Virus record (IMG/VR): IMGVR_UViG_3300028590_000030
Coordinates: 1-47,284 of that record
From: a virus
Reading direction: 5' to 3' (one strand)
DNA length: 47,284 nucleotides
The notes below the pieces were generated by a model, which was not told where the DNA came from, ran no database searches, and saw only the letters and a program-made list of their open reading frames with translations. The position numbers and the translations under genes are program-made. This document shows, piece after piece, positions 15,129 through 24,029 of the stretch; the stretch's first letter is position 1; the number at the start of each line of letters is the position of its first letter.

Positions 15129-17543
15129 CTACTTAACTCCCTTCCAGCCTACCATTGTGTACTCCCATGCAGCGTTTTGCCAGTAGCTGGGCAAGAAGCT
15201 GTCGTTTACGATGCGGACTGTGACATCCCGTGAAGCATGGCCAATAGCTCCGCCTACGTCGCCACTGCCAATTGGCGGTGACCCTGTAGTGGCTGACTGG
15301 GTGCCGAGCCTGCGACCTTCCCATACGTACTGCCGCTGCACGCCATTAGACGCTGAGACCTCCACACGGCTATACCCCGTGTTGGCAAAGGTCACGCTGA
15401 AGCGGTTGAGCGTTAGAATGTCATAGGGCTGGCTGCCTTCTTCGGTGCGTACGAAGAACTCCAGCTCTGTGCGTTCGGATATGATCTGCTGACCAACGTA
15501 GAAGAGGTAGGACGATAGGTCACCCTTAACGGTTACCACGTCGTCTACCACGCTGATAACCTCAAAGGTCCTGCCCCGGTCATGGCCACCCACAACGCCC
15601 TGCCTCACGGCTACCTTGGTGGGATTGCCCACTGGGATGTACGGGAGAGTGAAGGTGGAATTGCCAGTGCCAGCATCGTATGTCAGGTCCGCAACGCCCG
15701 CCTCAGTGAGCCTTGTGTCTAGCCGTGTCTGGTACGTAGCTCCGGGGTCATCATCCACCACCAGCGGCGTTAGATTGACCTTGAGGTATGCCACACCCTC
15801 GGCTCTCTGCTGGAGTATCCGCAGGAAGTTGCCCTGCACGCCAGCCCAGAGGATGTCACCACCCGGTATGCGCCACACGTTGAACGCCTGTTGGGCAAAC
15901 TGCTGGCCATCCCACAGGTAGCTGAGAACGTAGAGCCTCCCAGCGTCGGCTGCCGAGAGGACGAACTCAAGGCGCAAGGTCTCGGAGGCTGTGAGCGTCT
16001 CTACGCCCGCTGGGATGTAGTGAGGGACATGTGCTGAGAGGTCCACGTCCCCTAGGATGCGACCGTTGGCGAACTGCAAGGCCCGAAGGCTGGCCCACTG
16101 CCCCACGTCCGTACTGAAGTGCAGGAACTGGCCAATGGGCATCGGGTCCACCCGAGGGCTGTACTCGTAGCTGCTGGCCTCGTCACTACTCACTGTCTTC
16201 TGCGAGAAGCCTTGGTCCTGACCATGTTCGATGACGTGCTGCTGGCGCTGAGCCCAGAAGTATAGCTTCTCGTTGGTAAAGACCGCGAAGTCCATGGAGG
16301 TTGCACCCTTGCCCGACGAGTTGGTGGGCTTGATGTCCACCGGGGCCGTGTCAAGTTGGGTCTGCACCGTGTCGGGGAAGAGGGTGAAGGATGCGTCAGC
16401 CTTCGATGTTAGCGCTGTGCTCTCCGTAAGGATGCCCAAACGCCGCTGATGGTAGAACACATCCCGTATCCGCTTGCCGATGAAGGAGGGGTCCTTCCCG
16501 GTCTTTACCCCGTCGCCTGCAATGCGGGTGCTCCACGCTGGCCTCCGAAACTCGAAGACCCGGTAGGCCGTATTGACCAGAGTGTGGGGCAGTGTGGCTG
16601 CATTAAGGCTAGTCTTGACACCCGGCCCTACGGTTTCCACCCACTTTCCTGTGGCCCCCGATCCCGTGAAGCGGACAAAGTAGTTATCGTCCTCGGTACG
16701 GCTCTCGCCAGCTACCTCAAGGATTGTCCCGGGGAAGCATCTGGCGGGCAAGTCGGAGAAGCGCTGAGCTTGGCCATTGAAGGCAATCATTCCCTGCCCG
16801 CCCTGTCCATCCTCAACGGCTACTGTGAATGCTGCCCCATCGGTTCGGCGTATGCGGAGCACGGAGCCCACGCGCTGGCAGATATAGCCATCAGTGCCAT
16901 CAAGGGGGTCGCCGGTAAGGCTCTCGAAGACTCCGCCCGGGTCTACTTGGTCCAACAGGGCTTGCGCGATGACGTGGGTGCCGCACGGGTTAGTTCCGCT
17001 GGTCATGATGCTGGAGGTGGCCGTACCGGGGCCGCTAAGGGTGACCTTGTATTCCATGCGGATGTAGGTTGCCCGTACGAAGATGATGGCCTCGTTGACC
17101 TTTGCGTCCGACGTGGTGCTGAGCATCGCAGCAACCACCTCCCGATTGGTGATGAAGGTAGTGTCCTCCGCCACCTGAGACCTTAGCTTCTCTTTGGCAC
17201 TACCACTACCAGCAGTAAGATAGCCAGTAATGGAGCCGATCACATTAACGGTGCAGTCCGTCCCATCGGCCAAGTCAATGGCGAAGGGCGTCCCATCACT
17301 CTTGATGCCCGTCAGGTAGTTCTCGCCATCGTGGCTGGTCTCGGAGAAGAACGAGCCGGTCAGCACCCTGCTCGGATACATCTTGACAAGCTCAGTTGGG
17401 GGCCGAGCGCCCGCACCCTCGGAGGCCGCGTTGATGCAGTCGAACTGGGAGAGGCATTGGCTGTCTCGTGCCTGCTGTGGTGCCTGCTGGGTGACCCCTT
17501 GGACTAGGTTGGGGACTACCTTGATGCCATCTCGATTTGCCAA
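15129..17543 (-). CDS. Tail tubular protein B (T7 gp12-like nozzle)
   Basis: This 804-residue protein (T7 gp12 is 794) begins with a segment typical of gp12 nozzle proteins (IKVVPNLVQGVTQQAPQQAR). The body is beta-rich throughout, as expected for a hexameric beta-propeller nozzle closing the tail. It follows the gp11-like gene with one spacer base. The start is TTG at 17543, with GGAGG 8 bases upstream; no ATG or GTG is better placed. This is one of several TTG starts on structural genes in this genome. Confidence 0.9.
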   Translation of the reverse strand: MANRDGIKVVPNLVQGVTQQAPQQARDSQCLSQFDCINAASEGAGARPPTELVKMYPSRVLTGSFFSETSHDGENYLTGIKSDGTPFAIDLADGTDCTVNVIGSITGYLTAGSGSAKEKLRSQVAEDTTFITNREVVAAMLSTTSDAKVNEAIIFVRATYIRMEYKVTLSGPGTATSSIMTSGTNPCGTHVIAQALLDQVDPGGVFESLTGDPLDGTDGYICQRVGSVLRIRRTDGAAFTVAVEDGQGGQGMIAFNGQAQRFSDLPARCFPGTILEVAGESRTEDDNYFVRFTGSGATGKWVETVGPGVKTSLNAATLPHTLVNTAYRVFEFRRPAWSTRIAGDGVKTGKDPSFIGKRIRDVFYHQRRLGILTESTALTSKADASFTLFPDTVQTQLDTAPVDIKPTNSSGKGATSMDFAVFTNEKLYFWAQRQQHVIEHGQDQGFSQKTVSSDEASSYEYSPRVDPMPIGQFLHFSTDVGQWASLRALQFANGRILGDVDLSAHVPHYIPAGVETLTASETLRLEFVLSAADAGRLYVLSYLWDGQQFAQQAFNVWRIPGGDILWAGVQGNFLRILQQRAEGVAYLKVNLTPLVVDDDPGATYQTRLDTRLTEAGVADLTYDAGTGNSTFTLPYIPVGNPTKVAVRQGVVGGHDRGRTFEVISVVDDVVTVKGDLSSYLFYVGQQIISERTELEFFVRTEEGSQPYDILTLNRFSVTFANTGYSRVEVSASNGVQRQYVWEGRRLGTQSATTGSPPIGSGDVGGAIGHASRDVTVRIVNDSFLPSYWQNAAWEYTMVGWKGVK

Positions 17544-17545
17544 GC

Positions 17546-18142
17546 TTAGAGCCTCCGCATGAATGCCATATGTGGGCTGGTGTAGGTGAGGGGTGCATCA
17601 ACCACCTCCGCCTCCTCAAGCTCTGCCGCTGAGATGGCCGAAAGCAAATACTCCTCGGTGTACTGGAAGGTGGAGCCGGTCGGAAGCTTCGGGAGCGCAA
17701 AGGCCCGAGCCGCCCGTGCGGTGACCCACTTACGGAAGGCGGCGCTCAGCTCGGAGAACTCAAGGGCCTCCACCATGTCTACCTTCACGCTCTCCCCGAT
17801 GATGAACGTGCGGCCCCGTGGGTCCCAGAGCTTGCCGCCCCGGAAGACGTAGCGGTCGTAGCCATAGTACCGCGCCGAGCGTACCTTGAGGCAGTTGCTG
17901 GGGAGAATGATCTGCCCATCTGGCGTGGGGTCTATCACGGCGCACTTGACGGTGTTGAAGGTCCAGCCGGTCATCTGGACATCAAGGCTGGCACTGTCAA
18001 TCGCCAACTTGGCATCACTTGCCGCCTCGTTCATGTCGGTGGCCGCAAGGGACATTACGGCTGCCATACGGATGCACCGCAGCAGCTCATTGACGGCATC
18101 CAAGAGGGTAGCCGGTATGGTGGGGGTCGTGTTGATTGCCAT
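17546..18142 (-). CDS. Tail tubular protein A (T7 gp11-like adaptor)
   Basis: This 198-residue protein (T7 gp11 is 196) is mostly helical. It carries the typical gp11 central motif LPSNCLKVRSARYYGYDRYV, then LWDPRGRTF, and a helical C-terminus ending with aromatic and basic residues. The gatekeeper ring joins portal and nozzle. ATG at 18142 is preceded by AAGGAGACC. It is the first gene after the capsid and terminator, starting the tail gene block. Confidence 0.9.
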   Translation of the reverse strand: MAINTTPTIPATLLDAVNELLRCIRMAAVMSLAATDMNEAASDAKLAIDSASLDVQMTGWTFNTVKCAVIDPTPDGQIILPSNCLKVRSARYYGYDRYVFRGGKLWDPRGRTFIIGESVKVDMVEALEFSELSAAFRKWVTARAARAFALPKLPTGSTFQYTEEYLLSAISAAELEEAEVVDAPLTYTSPHMAFMRRL

Positions 18143-18247
18143 GTTGTTGGTCTCCTTAGGTGGCCACAGGGGAGGCGGGAGAGAGCGCCTTCAAGTCGGA
18201 GGAGAACTGTTTACCCTGTGGCCGCCTAAAAAGGCTTGGCATAAAGA

Positions 18248-18273
18248 GACCCCCCGGGGTTAGCCGGGAGGTC
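18248..18273 (-). terminator. Intrinsic terminator downstream of the major capsid gene (T-phi-like)
   Basis: The minus strand reads GACCTCCCGG-CTAACC-CCGGGGGGTC (10-bp stem with one G-U pair) followed by TCTTTAT. It lies between the capsid stop (18325) and the gp11-like start (18142), the place of T-phi after T7 gene 10. In T7 this terminator is partly read through, giving more capsid than tail mRNA; the same is likely here. Confidence 0.8.
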
Positions 18274-18324
18274 AGCACCTAGCCTAGCGGAGTGAAAAGC
18301 GCCGGGTCAGCTAGGTGGAATAGA

Positions 18325-19281
18325 TTAGGCGCGAACCGTCGTGGCCAGCTCGTAGGCGCACTCGGAGCGGAGCTTGCCGTGGCCATCCAGCTTGGAGCCG
18401 ATGATGATGGTGCCCAGACGCTCGGCCTGCTCCTTCATCGTGATGGTGATGGGCTTGCGCTCCAGCGTGCCGACTGCCATCTTGCTAGAGATGTGACCCA
18501 CCGTGTTGGTGAAGTCGCCCTGATACTTGGCAAGGCCGGTCGTGATGTTGACCTTCGGGATGTGGTTCGTGGCCACCGGATCGATGCCGCCGATCTGACC
18601 CAGCTTGGCCGTCACGCGGTTACCAGAGCCGGCTTCCGGGCGGGACACGTCGGTGGACTGGAGGCCGAGGTTGCGTGCGCAGAGGAGATACTGCTGGGCC
18701 GGGAGACGAAGCTCGGGCGCATTGCCGGACATGTCGTTGACCATGAAGTATTCCTTGGCGGCGAACGCCGCCGTCTCGATTGCCGTAGCCGAGGTGCGCA
18801 TGTTGGCGTCCCAGCTATAGGACGGAACCGGCTGGCCCGGGCCGTTGTCGGTGTCGCGGGAAGCGAGGATGTGCATGATGGCGATGCGCTTGGCCGTGAG
18901 GACGCCGAGGGACTGGCCGATCTGCTGGGCGTACGGACCACGGACCTCGATGTGGTTGAGCAGCTCGTCAATCTCCGGGATGAACGCGCTGTCGAAAAGC
19001 ATGCGGTCAACCGTGATTTCCTTGTCATCGTGCTCGACCTTGCCGCCGACGATCAGGTCACCCGGGGTATGCTCAGCGGCATCGCGCTTGCGGCCGATGA
19101 TCGGGAAGAGGTCCGACTTGCCGGAGGTGATGTGCTTGAGCCAGCGGAGGGACTGGTAGTCCATGGCTTCAAGGTAGGCCGTGATGACGAGGCCACCGAA
19201 GTTGGTCAGGAAGAGGGCGCGATCATCACCCGTGAAGTTGCGCTGGCCCGAGCGGGATGCGGAGTCTGTATACTCGTTCAA
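18325..19281 (-). CDS. Major capsid protein (T7 gp10A-like)
   Basis: This 318-residue protein (T7 gp10A is 345) shows the T7-type arm DDRALFLTNFGGLVITAYLE, the SGKSDLFPIIGR segment (T7 SGKSAQFPVLGR), the E-loop/axial segment KEITVDRMLFDSAFIPEIDE, and a C-terminal P-domain. The start is TTG at 19281, with AAGGAG 8 bases upstream and overlapping the stop of the homing endonuclease gene (TTGA). This is unusual for the most abundant virion protein. There is no sign of a slippery site or an in-frame extension for a 10B-type minor capsid protein before the terminator at 18248-18273. Confidence 0.92.
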   Translation of the reverse strand: MNEYTDSASRSGQRNFTGDDRALFLTNFGGLVITAYLEAMDYQSLRWLKHITSGKSDLFPIIGRKRDAAEHTPGDLIVGGKVEHDDKEITVDRMLFDSAFIPEIDELLNHIEVRGPYAQQIGQSLGVLTAKRIAIMHILASRDTDNGPGQPVPSYSWDANMRTSATAIETAAFAAKEYFMVNDMSGNAPELRLPAQQYLLCARNLGLQSTDVSRPEAGSGNRVTAKLGQIGGIDPVATNHIPKVNITTGLAKYQGDFTNTVGHISSKMAVGTLERKPITITMKEQAERLGTIIIGSKLDGHGKLRSECAYELATTVRA

Positions 19282-19643
19282 GTGGATTTCTCCTTGTAGT
19301 GACCGCCAACATGGGTTGTTGCTGCGACGGCCTGTTGCAGTTGGGTTATCTTCACGTCCCCGAGGTAGGGAGCTAGGATGTTAAACACCACGGTTACGTC
19401 CGTGGCGGCACCTGCTGTCCAATCAAAGAACGGCTGGTTGTTTATCACCCGCTCCCTGATGTTGCCCACGAGGACAATACGGTGGAACTTAATGAGGACA
19501 CGGGGGTCCTTCTGCCCGAGGCAGCACCGCACGTAGACCTTGGCTTTCCCTGTAGCATCCCAGTTGCCCCGGTAGTTACACGTCGAGCCTTCCCCATCGA
19601 AGAGGCCAGCAGCCCACGCACGGTCAGTCTCAAGCATGGGCAT
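19278..19643 (-). CDS. LAGLIDADG-type homing endonuclease inserted between scaffold and capsid
   Basis: This 121-residue protein has one LAGLIDADG-like motif, WAAGLFDGEGS (residues 10-20, with candidate metal ligands D16 and E18), a beta-rich middle (VYVRCCLGQKDPRVLIKFHR) and a C-terminal helix after APYLGDVKITQLQQAV. Single-motif enzymes act as homodimers and cut about 20-bp sites, spreading their own gene. It is free-standing, sits between scaffold and capsid where T7 has no gene, and its stop overlaps the capsid TTG start. The middle is short for the family (typical 150-170 per motif), so activity is uncertain; it may have become a spacer or a regulator. Confidence 0.75.
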   Translation of the reverse strand: MPMLETDRAWAAGLFDGEGSTCNYRGNWDATGKAKVYVRCCLGQKDPRVLIKFHRIVLVGNIRERVINNQPFFDWTAGAATDVTVVFNILAPYLGDVKITQLQQAVAATTHVGGHYKEKST

Positions 19644-19646
19644 GGC

Positions 19647-20597
19647 TCAGGAGCGCTTCCAGAGCTTCGGGGATGCCTTCAGGCGCTTCTCTACGTCGCG
19701 CATCTGTTGGACATCCTCGGAGGCGTGTGCCGCTGCTGCTGCCTTCTGGTAGGCGTCGAGCGAGGCGAAAGGTTCCACGGCAGGGGTGGACGAGGAGCTG
19801 GCCGCGTTGGTAGCCGAGCTGCCCGGGCTTGCGGATCGGCGCTGCTTGACCTCCGGGGCAGCCGTTGTGGAGGCAGTGGGGTTGGCCTTGGCGTGGCGAG
19901 CCTTCAGGAGGTCCACCTGCTCCTCAATGGCAGCCGCATCGCCGCTCTCGAAGGCAGCGTTGAAGCGAGCCTTCTGGGCAGCCGTGTAGCCACCCTCGCC
20001 TACGGCCCAGCCGAATGCTGCATCGTAGTTCTCCTTGCCGCCGAAGCTGGAATGGAGAGCCTCGTCGGATGCCTTGAGGTCAGCCTTGACGCCCTTGAGG
20101 TAGGTGTCAATGCCAGCATCCGAGATGCCCGTACGCTTCTTGACGAATGCCCGTTCGTCTGCCGAGATGTCGGCCTTGTCGGGGTCCGCAGCGTAGGACT
20201 TGTAGAAGCTGCCGTTGAATGCTTCGAACTTCAGCTCACCGCTCTCCGAGACGTACTTCGCCTCGTACTGCTTGAGGACTTCCTCATTGTCGGCATCGAA
20301 GGCGGGAAGGTCGCTGACCTCCTCATCCTGCTTGGTGGTCTCCTCCTCGGAGCCCTCCTTGGCGGCTGCTTCCTCTTCGGCACCTTCTTCGGCCTCAAGG
20401 TCTTCCACGGCGTTCTCGTCACCGTAGTTGATCTGGCGCTTGGCCGTGCCATCCGGGTTCATCTCAATGGATGCGCCCCCGGAGCCGTCGCTGTGCTGCA
20501 CGGAGCCATCGGGGAGGAAGGTAGCGCTGGCGCTCTCATCACCCCCAGTGTTGACCTCGAAGCGTGGTGCATCCGAGGTGGATTTGGGATCACTCAT
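19647..20597 (-). CDS. Capsid assembly scaffold protein (T7 gp9-like)
   Basis: This 316-residue, strongly acidic protein (T7 gp9 is 307) has an N-terminal disordered region, a Glu-rich stretch (EDLEAEEGAEEEAAAKEG) and an Ala/Ser-rich tail before a basic C-terminal helix (QMRDVEKRLKASPKLWKRS). This acidic body with a basic C-terminus that contacts capsid is characteristic of T7-type scaffolds. I took the ATG at 20597, with AGGAGAG 6 bases upstream, over the ATG two codons earlier, which is too close to the SD. Gene order portal-scaffold is as in T7. Confidence 0.9.
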   Translation of the reverse strand: MSDPKSTSDAPRFEVNTGGDESASATFLPDGSVQHSDGSGGASIEMNPDGTAKRQINYGDENAVEDLEAEEGAEEEAAAKEGSEEETTKQDEEVSDLPAFDADNEEVLKQYEAKYVSESGELKFEAFNGSFYKSYAADPDKADISADERAFVKKRTGISDAGIDTYLKGVKADLKASDEALHSSFGGKENYDAAFGWAVGEGGYTAAQKARFNAAFESGDAAAIEEQVDLLKARHAKANPTASTTAAPEVKQRRSASPGSSATNAASSSSTPAVEPFASLDAYQKAAAAAHASEDVQQMRDVEKRLKASPKLWKRS

Positions 20598-20608
20598 TCT
20601 CATCTCTC

Positions 20609-22273
20609 CTACTGAGTTTGCGGGATGCCGGATGCCTCAGGGTCGGCCTGTTGCCCACCCATCATGCTATCCATCATGCCCTTTACGGCAGGCCCTGTGC
20701 CCTTGTCCAAGAGCTGTTGCTGCATGGCCTGCTGTTGGTTTGCCTGAGCGTCTGCTTCGAGCTGCTCGGCTGTCTTCACGAGACCATCGGGCTTGATGCC
20801 CTTGGCGGCGGCGAAACGCATGAAGAAGTTGGAAGCGTTATGGCTTGCCTCAAACTGCTTCGGGAAGGTCCTGAGGCCAGCGTCTGCATACTCCAGCAGG
20901 TTCTCGGCATCAAGGTTGTTGCCTAGTGCATCCTTGCCGGTGATTACATCGACGCGGACCACATCGTCTGGCATGACCGGGAGCTGTGGGTCCTCGTCCT
21001 CATGCAGGCGGATAGCCCGCAGAATGATAGGCCGCTGGTTGTTCTGGGCGATCTGTGTGTTGAGGCCACCGAGAGCCTTGTCCAGCTCGGTGCCAAGCCG
21101 CACGATTTCCTCCTTGGTCACCCGTTCGCCTGAGCGTTGGATGGACGCTTGGAGCATGAAGGCTGACCCCAGTCGCCGCCCTGCCTCTTGGAAGGTGTTG
21201 GCGACGAAGTTGAAGTCCACCGTCTTGTCCGTGCGGAACATCGACACGTCCTCCGCCTTGCCGGGGAGTACCGTAAGGTTCCGAGCCTCACGGACGGCCT
21301 TGAGGCTGGTGGCACCCGGCTTGACGAACATGAGGCTCAGTGCCGCGATGGCTGCCCCGTCGTTGAGCGCAGAGGCCATGCTCTCCACCGTGAAGAGGTC
21401 CCCACGGTAGTCCTCGCAGTAGCCACGAGCCCAGTTCTCGCCGGGCACAAGGGTCAGGGCTCCGGGGTGCATCGGCGGCACATCGAAGTCCGTCTCCACG
21501 TTGGTGTCCTCAAGGACGTGGCCTTCCCACTCCTCCCAGTAGAGCCAAGACTTGTCAGGCTCCCGCAGAGGCGGCTTGATGGCATCGACCTTGAGCTTGC
21601 ACACAGAGTAGATGCAGACCTCCCTCTCCCATTCCTTCTGGTTAGACCAGCGGTCCTTGGGGGCAAGCCTTTCGATCTGCTCACGGTGGGCCTTGGGCAG
21701 GGCCATGAGCTTCATCTTGTCCTCAAGGATGGTCAGGAGGGGAGCCCCCGAGCCGTCCCTCTCGACCACGTAGCAGTCCGGCCTGCGGTACATCGGCTTG
21801 TCCAGCGTGAGGTGCTTCCACAAGGCGTTGCCCGCAATGAGCAGGAGCTTGATGTAGTTGAGGTAGGTGGTCTCCAGTATGGTTGACTGGAAGCGCTTGC
21901 GGTGGGCCATCTCCAGACGGCTGCACGCAAGGACTATCTCTGCGTATAGCTCTGGGTCGGCATCGATCTCACCTTGCAGCTTGGTCTCCATGACCTCGTA
22001 GCGCAAGATGGGCTGGCCCGGGGGGAATGCCATGAAGGTGATGTTGGAGGCGAGGGTGTTGACCGCCATGGCCGTGAGCGCTTGGTTGTTGCCCGGCAGG
22101 TCATCGCCCGTATGGTAGCCGTCAGGCGGGAACACTGCGGGTATCGTCAAGGCTGCCATCTTGCGGCCCATGTCGATAACCTGCTGCCTGCCTGTCTGGA
22201 GGGACTTATAGGCGTCCTCAGCGTTGAGGTCCTTGCCCAGAGTGAACTCCGTGAGGTCCGCCATAACGGTCAC
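20609..22273 (-). CDS. Portal / head-tail connector (T7 gp8-like)
   Basis: This 554-residue protein (T7 gp8 is 536) carries the usual T7-type features: SLQTGRQQVIDMGRKMAALT and NTLASNITFMAFPPGQPI near the N-terminus, a wing/stem region with helix SMASALNDGAAIAALSLMFV, and a Gln/Met-rich disordered C-terminus. The 12-fold portal is the vertex for DNA entry and exit. The gene may start at GTG 22273 (GTGA overlap with the previous stop) or at ATG 22264. Homologues are long enough that neither is excluded. Confidence 0.93.
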   Translation of the reverse strand: MTVMADLTEFTLGKDLNAEDAYKSLQTGRQQVIDMGRKMAALTIPAVFPPDGYHTGDDLPGNNQALTAMAVNTLASNITFMAFPPGQPILRYEVMETKLQGEIDADPELYAEIVLACSRLEMAHRKRFQSTILETTYLNYIKLLLIAGNALWKHLTLDKPMYRRPDCYVVERDGSGAPLLTILEDKMKLMALPKAHREQIERLAPKDRWSNQKEWEREVCIYSVCKLKVDAIKPPLREPDKSWLYWEEWEGHVLEDTNVETDFDVPPMHPGALTLVPGENWARGYCEDYRGDLFTVESMASALNDGAAIAALSLMFVKPGATSLKAVREARNLTVLPGKAEDVSMFRTDKTVDFNFVANTFQEAGRRLGSAFMLQASIQRSGERVTKEEIVRLGTELDKALGGLNTQIAQNNQRPIILRAIRLHEDEDPQLPVMPDDVVRVDVITGKDALGNNLDAENLLEYADAGLRTFPKQFEASHNASNFFMRFAAAKGIKPDGLVKTAEQLEADAQANQQQAMQQQLLDKGTGPAVKGMMDSMMGGQQADPEASGIPQTQ

Positions 22274-22470
22274 ATCATCCGCAGGCCGGTGCCACCAGCG
22301 GTGCTGGAGCCGATAGCTTCACGGTTGACCCGAAGGGACTGACCCTCCTGCCCGAAGAGGGCTTGGTCTTCCACCGAGCGCTGACCGCCGATTTCCTGCG
22401 GTTCGGCCACCTTGTTGGGCTCCGGTACGTCGGGCATACGCTGGGACTTTGTCTTTCCAAAAATGCACAT
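22270..22470 (-). CDS. Small virion-associated protein (T7 gp7.3-like)
   Basis: This 66-residue protein begins MCIFGKTKSQRMPDVPEPNK and ends QSLRVNREAIGSSTAGGTGLRMM. The C-terminus compares well with T7 gp7.3 (KSLSVARSSGGGINI), a virion assembly and host-range protein encoded just before portal, the same place as here. ATG at 22470 has AAGGAA 12 bases upstream; the longer frame upstream is shadow. Its stop overlaps the portal GTG. Confidence 0.7.
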   Translation of the reverse strand: MCIFGKTKSQRMPDVPEPNKVAEPQEIGGQRSVEDQALFGQEGQSLRVNREAIGSSTAGGTGLRMM

Positions 22471-22489
22471 TGCTTGCTGGGTTCCTTTC

Positions 22490-22702
22490 CTAGCGGGCTG
22501 ACTCTGCGTCGGGCTCAAGGCCAGCCGTGTCGTTGTAGAAGTCCCGAAGCTGACCCACAAGCTCCCACCGGCCCACGTCCCGCAGGTACTCCGCACGGGA
22601 GGCTTTGTGCCCATCCCATACGGGGAGCGGGTAGTTGGCTCCGAGCCAGTCCACAAAATCCTTGGTGAGGTCTGGGGGGTTCTTCCCCTGCCACTCGCTC
22701 AC
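22490..22702 (-). CDS. Small protein, unknown function
   Basis: This 70-residue protein is rich in Trp and Asp (LTKDFVDWLGANYPLPVWDG, then YLRDVGRWELVGQLRDFYND). Start choice is open: GTG at 22702 overlaps the upstream TGA, and another GTG sits at 22708. There is no strong Shine-Dalgarno, so translation is probably coupled to the DUF3310 gene. It is acidic at the C-terminus and has no family I recognise. It closes the DNA-metabolism block before the virion genes. Confidence 0.6.
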   Translation of the reverse strand: MSEWQGKNPPDLTKDFVDWLGANYPLPVWDGHKASRAEYLRDVGRWELVGQLRDFYNDTAGLEPDAESAR

Positions 22703-23481
22703 TTCCACCAGTCCGGGTCCTTATCGTACGTGTACTTGATATACATCTCCAAGTACCGCAGGGCCTTGCGTAGGTCCTCACGCTTGTTCTTGAAGGGGTG
22801 GCGGCACACGTACTTGATGATGTTGAACTGGAAGCCATCCAACTCGTTCTCGATGGAGAAGCGGATGGGCTCAATCTTGTAGCGGGCGTAATGCTGCGGG
22901 AGGTGCACGTTGTCGCCCTTGGCTGCCGCCTCGCTGGTCACAGTGTTGATGAGGGCCGTAGCCTCCACCAGCTCTGCGATCTTCTCCTTGGGGGCACGGC
23001 TCACCGCGCTATCCGTAAGGTAGCTCACAGGCACAGGCATCTCCATGTCAGCCATAGCAGGCATAGGGCCGGAGCGATCTGGCGCAGCGTGCAGCTCATC
23101 CTCCCGGGGCTTTGGGGCAACCTGCTTCAGGGCGTCGTCAAGCCAGTCTTTGATGGGCTCCACCTTGGTATCCTTCTTGGGGTTCTTGGGGCACGGGAGG
23201 TCCAAGGACCTGTCGCCCGGCCCATCGGTTCCTCCGCAGTGGATGCACGTCTCGTCATATATTGAGCTATCCGAATAGCGGGTCTCGTGGGTCTTGTAGG
23301 CAGTCAGCTTGTCCACAGCCTGCTCCGTTCGATACGGCCATAGGTTCTGCACCTCGGCCTCCGTTAAGTTCTTCCGCCACGCCTTGGTGTACGGGTCGTA
23401 GTGGTAGCCCTTGGGTGGGCAGTCGGCTGGCTCGAAGTCTGCCTTGAGGAGGTAGAGGTGGTGTTGATCTACCGTGATCAT
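22699..23481 (-). CDS. DUF3310 (SaV-like) domain protein, DNA-metabolism neighbourhood
   Basis: This 260-residue protein has a C-terminal DUF3310-type domain (about residues 190-255: LPQHYARYKIEPIRF, LDGFQFNIIKYVCRHPFK, LRKALRYLEMYIKY). This family is common in phages and described as nucleotide-kinase-like or nucleotide-pool-associated without a firm biochemical role. The N-terminal half is different and contains a Cys/His cluster (ETCIHCGGTDG, about 77-87, and PCPKN) that could bind zinc. The ATG overlaps the stop of the P-loop ATPase gene, so the two are probably translated together. Confidence 0.75.
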   Translation of the reverse strand: MITVDQHHLYLLKADFEPADCPPKGYHYDPYTKAWRKNLTEAEVQNLWPYRTEQAVDKLTAYKTHETRYSDSSIYDETCIHCGGTDGPGDRSLDLPCPKNPKKDTKVEPIKDWLDDALKQVAPKPREDELHAAPDRSGPMPAMADMEMPVPVSYLTDSAVSRAPKEKIAELVEATALINTVTSEAAAKGDNVHLPQHYARYKIEPIRFSIENELDGFQFNIIKYVCRHPFKNKREDLRKALRYLEMYIKYTYDKDPDWWK

Positions 23482-24026
23482 CCCTCCCCCTTGAACTCCA
23501 TAAGCCAGTTGTGGATGACGTACGGGGCTCCCACGTTGGCCGGGACCTCAAGGCTGTACTTCATGTCGTCCTCAATGCCCGCCGTGTGCCACAGGTTGTC
23601 CAGCACGTTGTCAAGCACCATGGCCTCCTCGTGGGTCTGGTTGCGGCCCTCCTTCTGGAAGCCATTGCTTGCCTGCCGGTGGAGCAATACGTCGAAGTTG
23701 ATGTACTGATCGAAGCAGGCCCATGTGGCATCCTCAAGCCAAGGCTTCCAGCTATCCCCCATGTAGGCAATGCCGGTGGGCAACGGGCTGTCCGTGATGA
23801 CCCACTCTACCTGACCCACAAGGCGGCGTAGGCGTTGGTCCTGCTGGCCGAGGATGAGGAGCTGGTTGCTGAGGCCCTGCCAGTCCTTCGACCATGTGAG
23901 GTCTTTGGCGTACTCGGAGACCAGCTCAACGTTGTGGCCTTGGGTCTTCATGAGGTTAAACAGACCGGCAGCCGTGGTGGACTTGCCAGCGCCGGGACCA
24001 CCCCAGATGTTGATGACCTTAAGCAT
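23478..24026 (-). CDS. P-loop kinase/ATPase-like protein
   Basis: This 182-residue protein carries a Walker A motif (WGGPGAGKSTT, residues 8-18), a DSPLPTGIAYM loop (about 79-89) comparable to the Walker B/lid region of AAA_28- or NMP-kinase-like phage proteins, and HRQ-x(4)-G-F-x-x-E-G-R-N-Q as a likely LID with arginine. A role in nucleotide phosphorylation or a phage-specific ATPase is plausible, given placement between exonuclease and DUF3310 genes. The substrate is not clear from sequence. ATG at 24026, with GGGA about 9 bases upstream. Confidence 0.75.
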   Translation of the reverse strand: MLKVINIWGGPGAGKSTTAAGLFNLMKTQGHNVELVSEYAKDLTWSKDWQGLSNQLLILGQQDQRLRRLVGQVEWVITDSPLPTGIAYMGDSWKPWLEDATWACFDQYINFDVLLHRQASNGFQKEGRNQTHEEAMVLDNVLDNLWHTAGIEDDMKYSLEVPANVGAPYVIHNWLMEFKGEG

Positions 24027-24029
24027 GCC

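Noticed and set aside
18274-18324. Possible T7-style -1 frameshift for a minor capsid protein
   Set aside because: No slippery heptamer near the capsid stop and no long open frame before the terminator.
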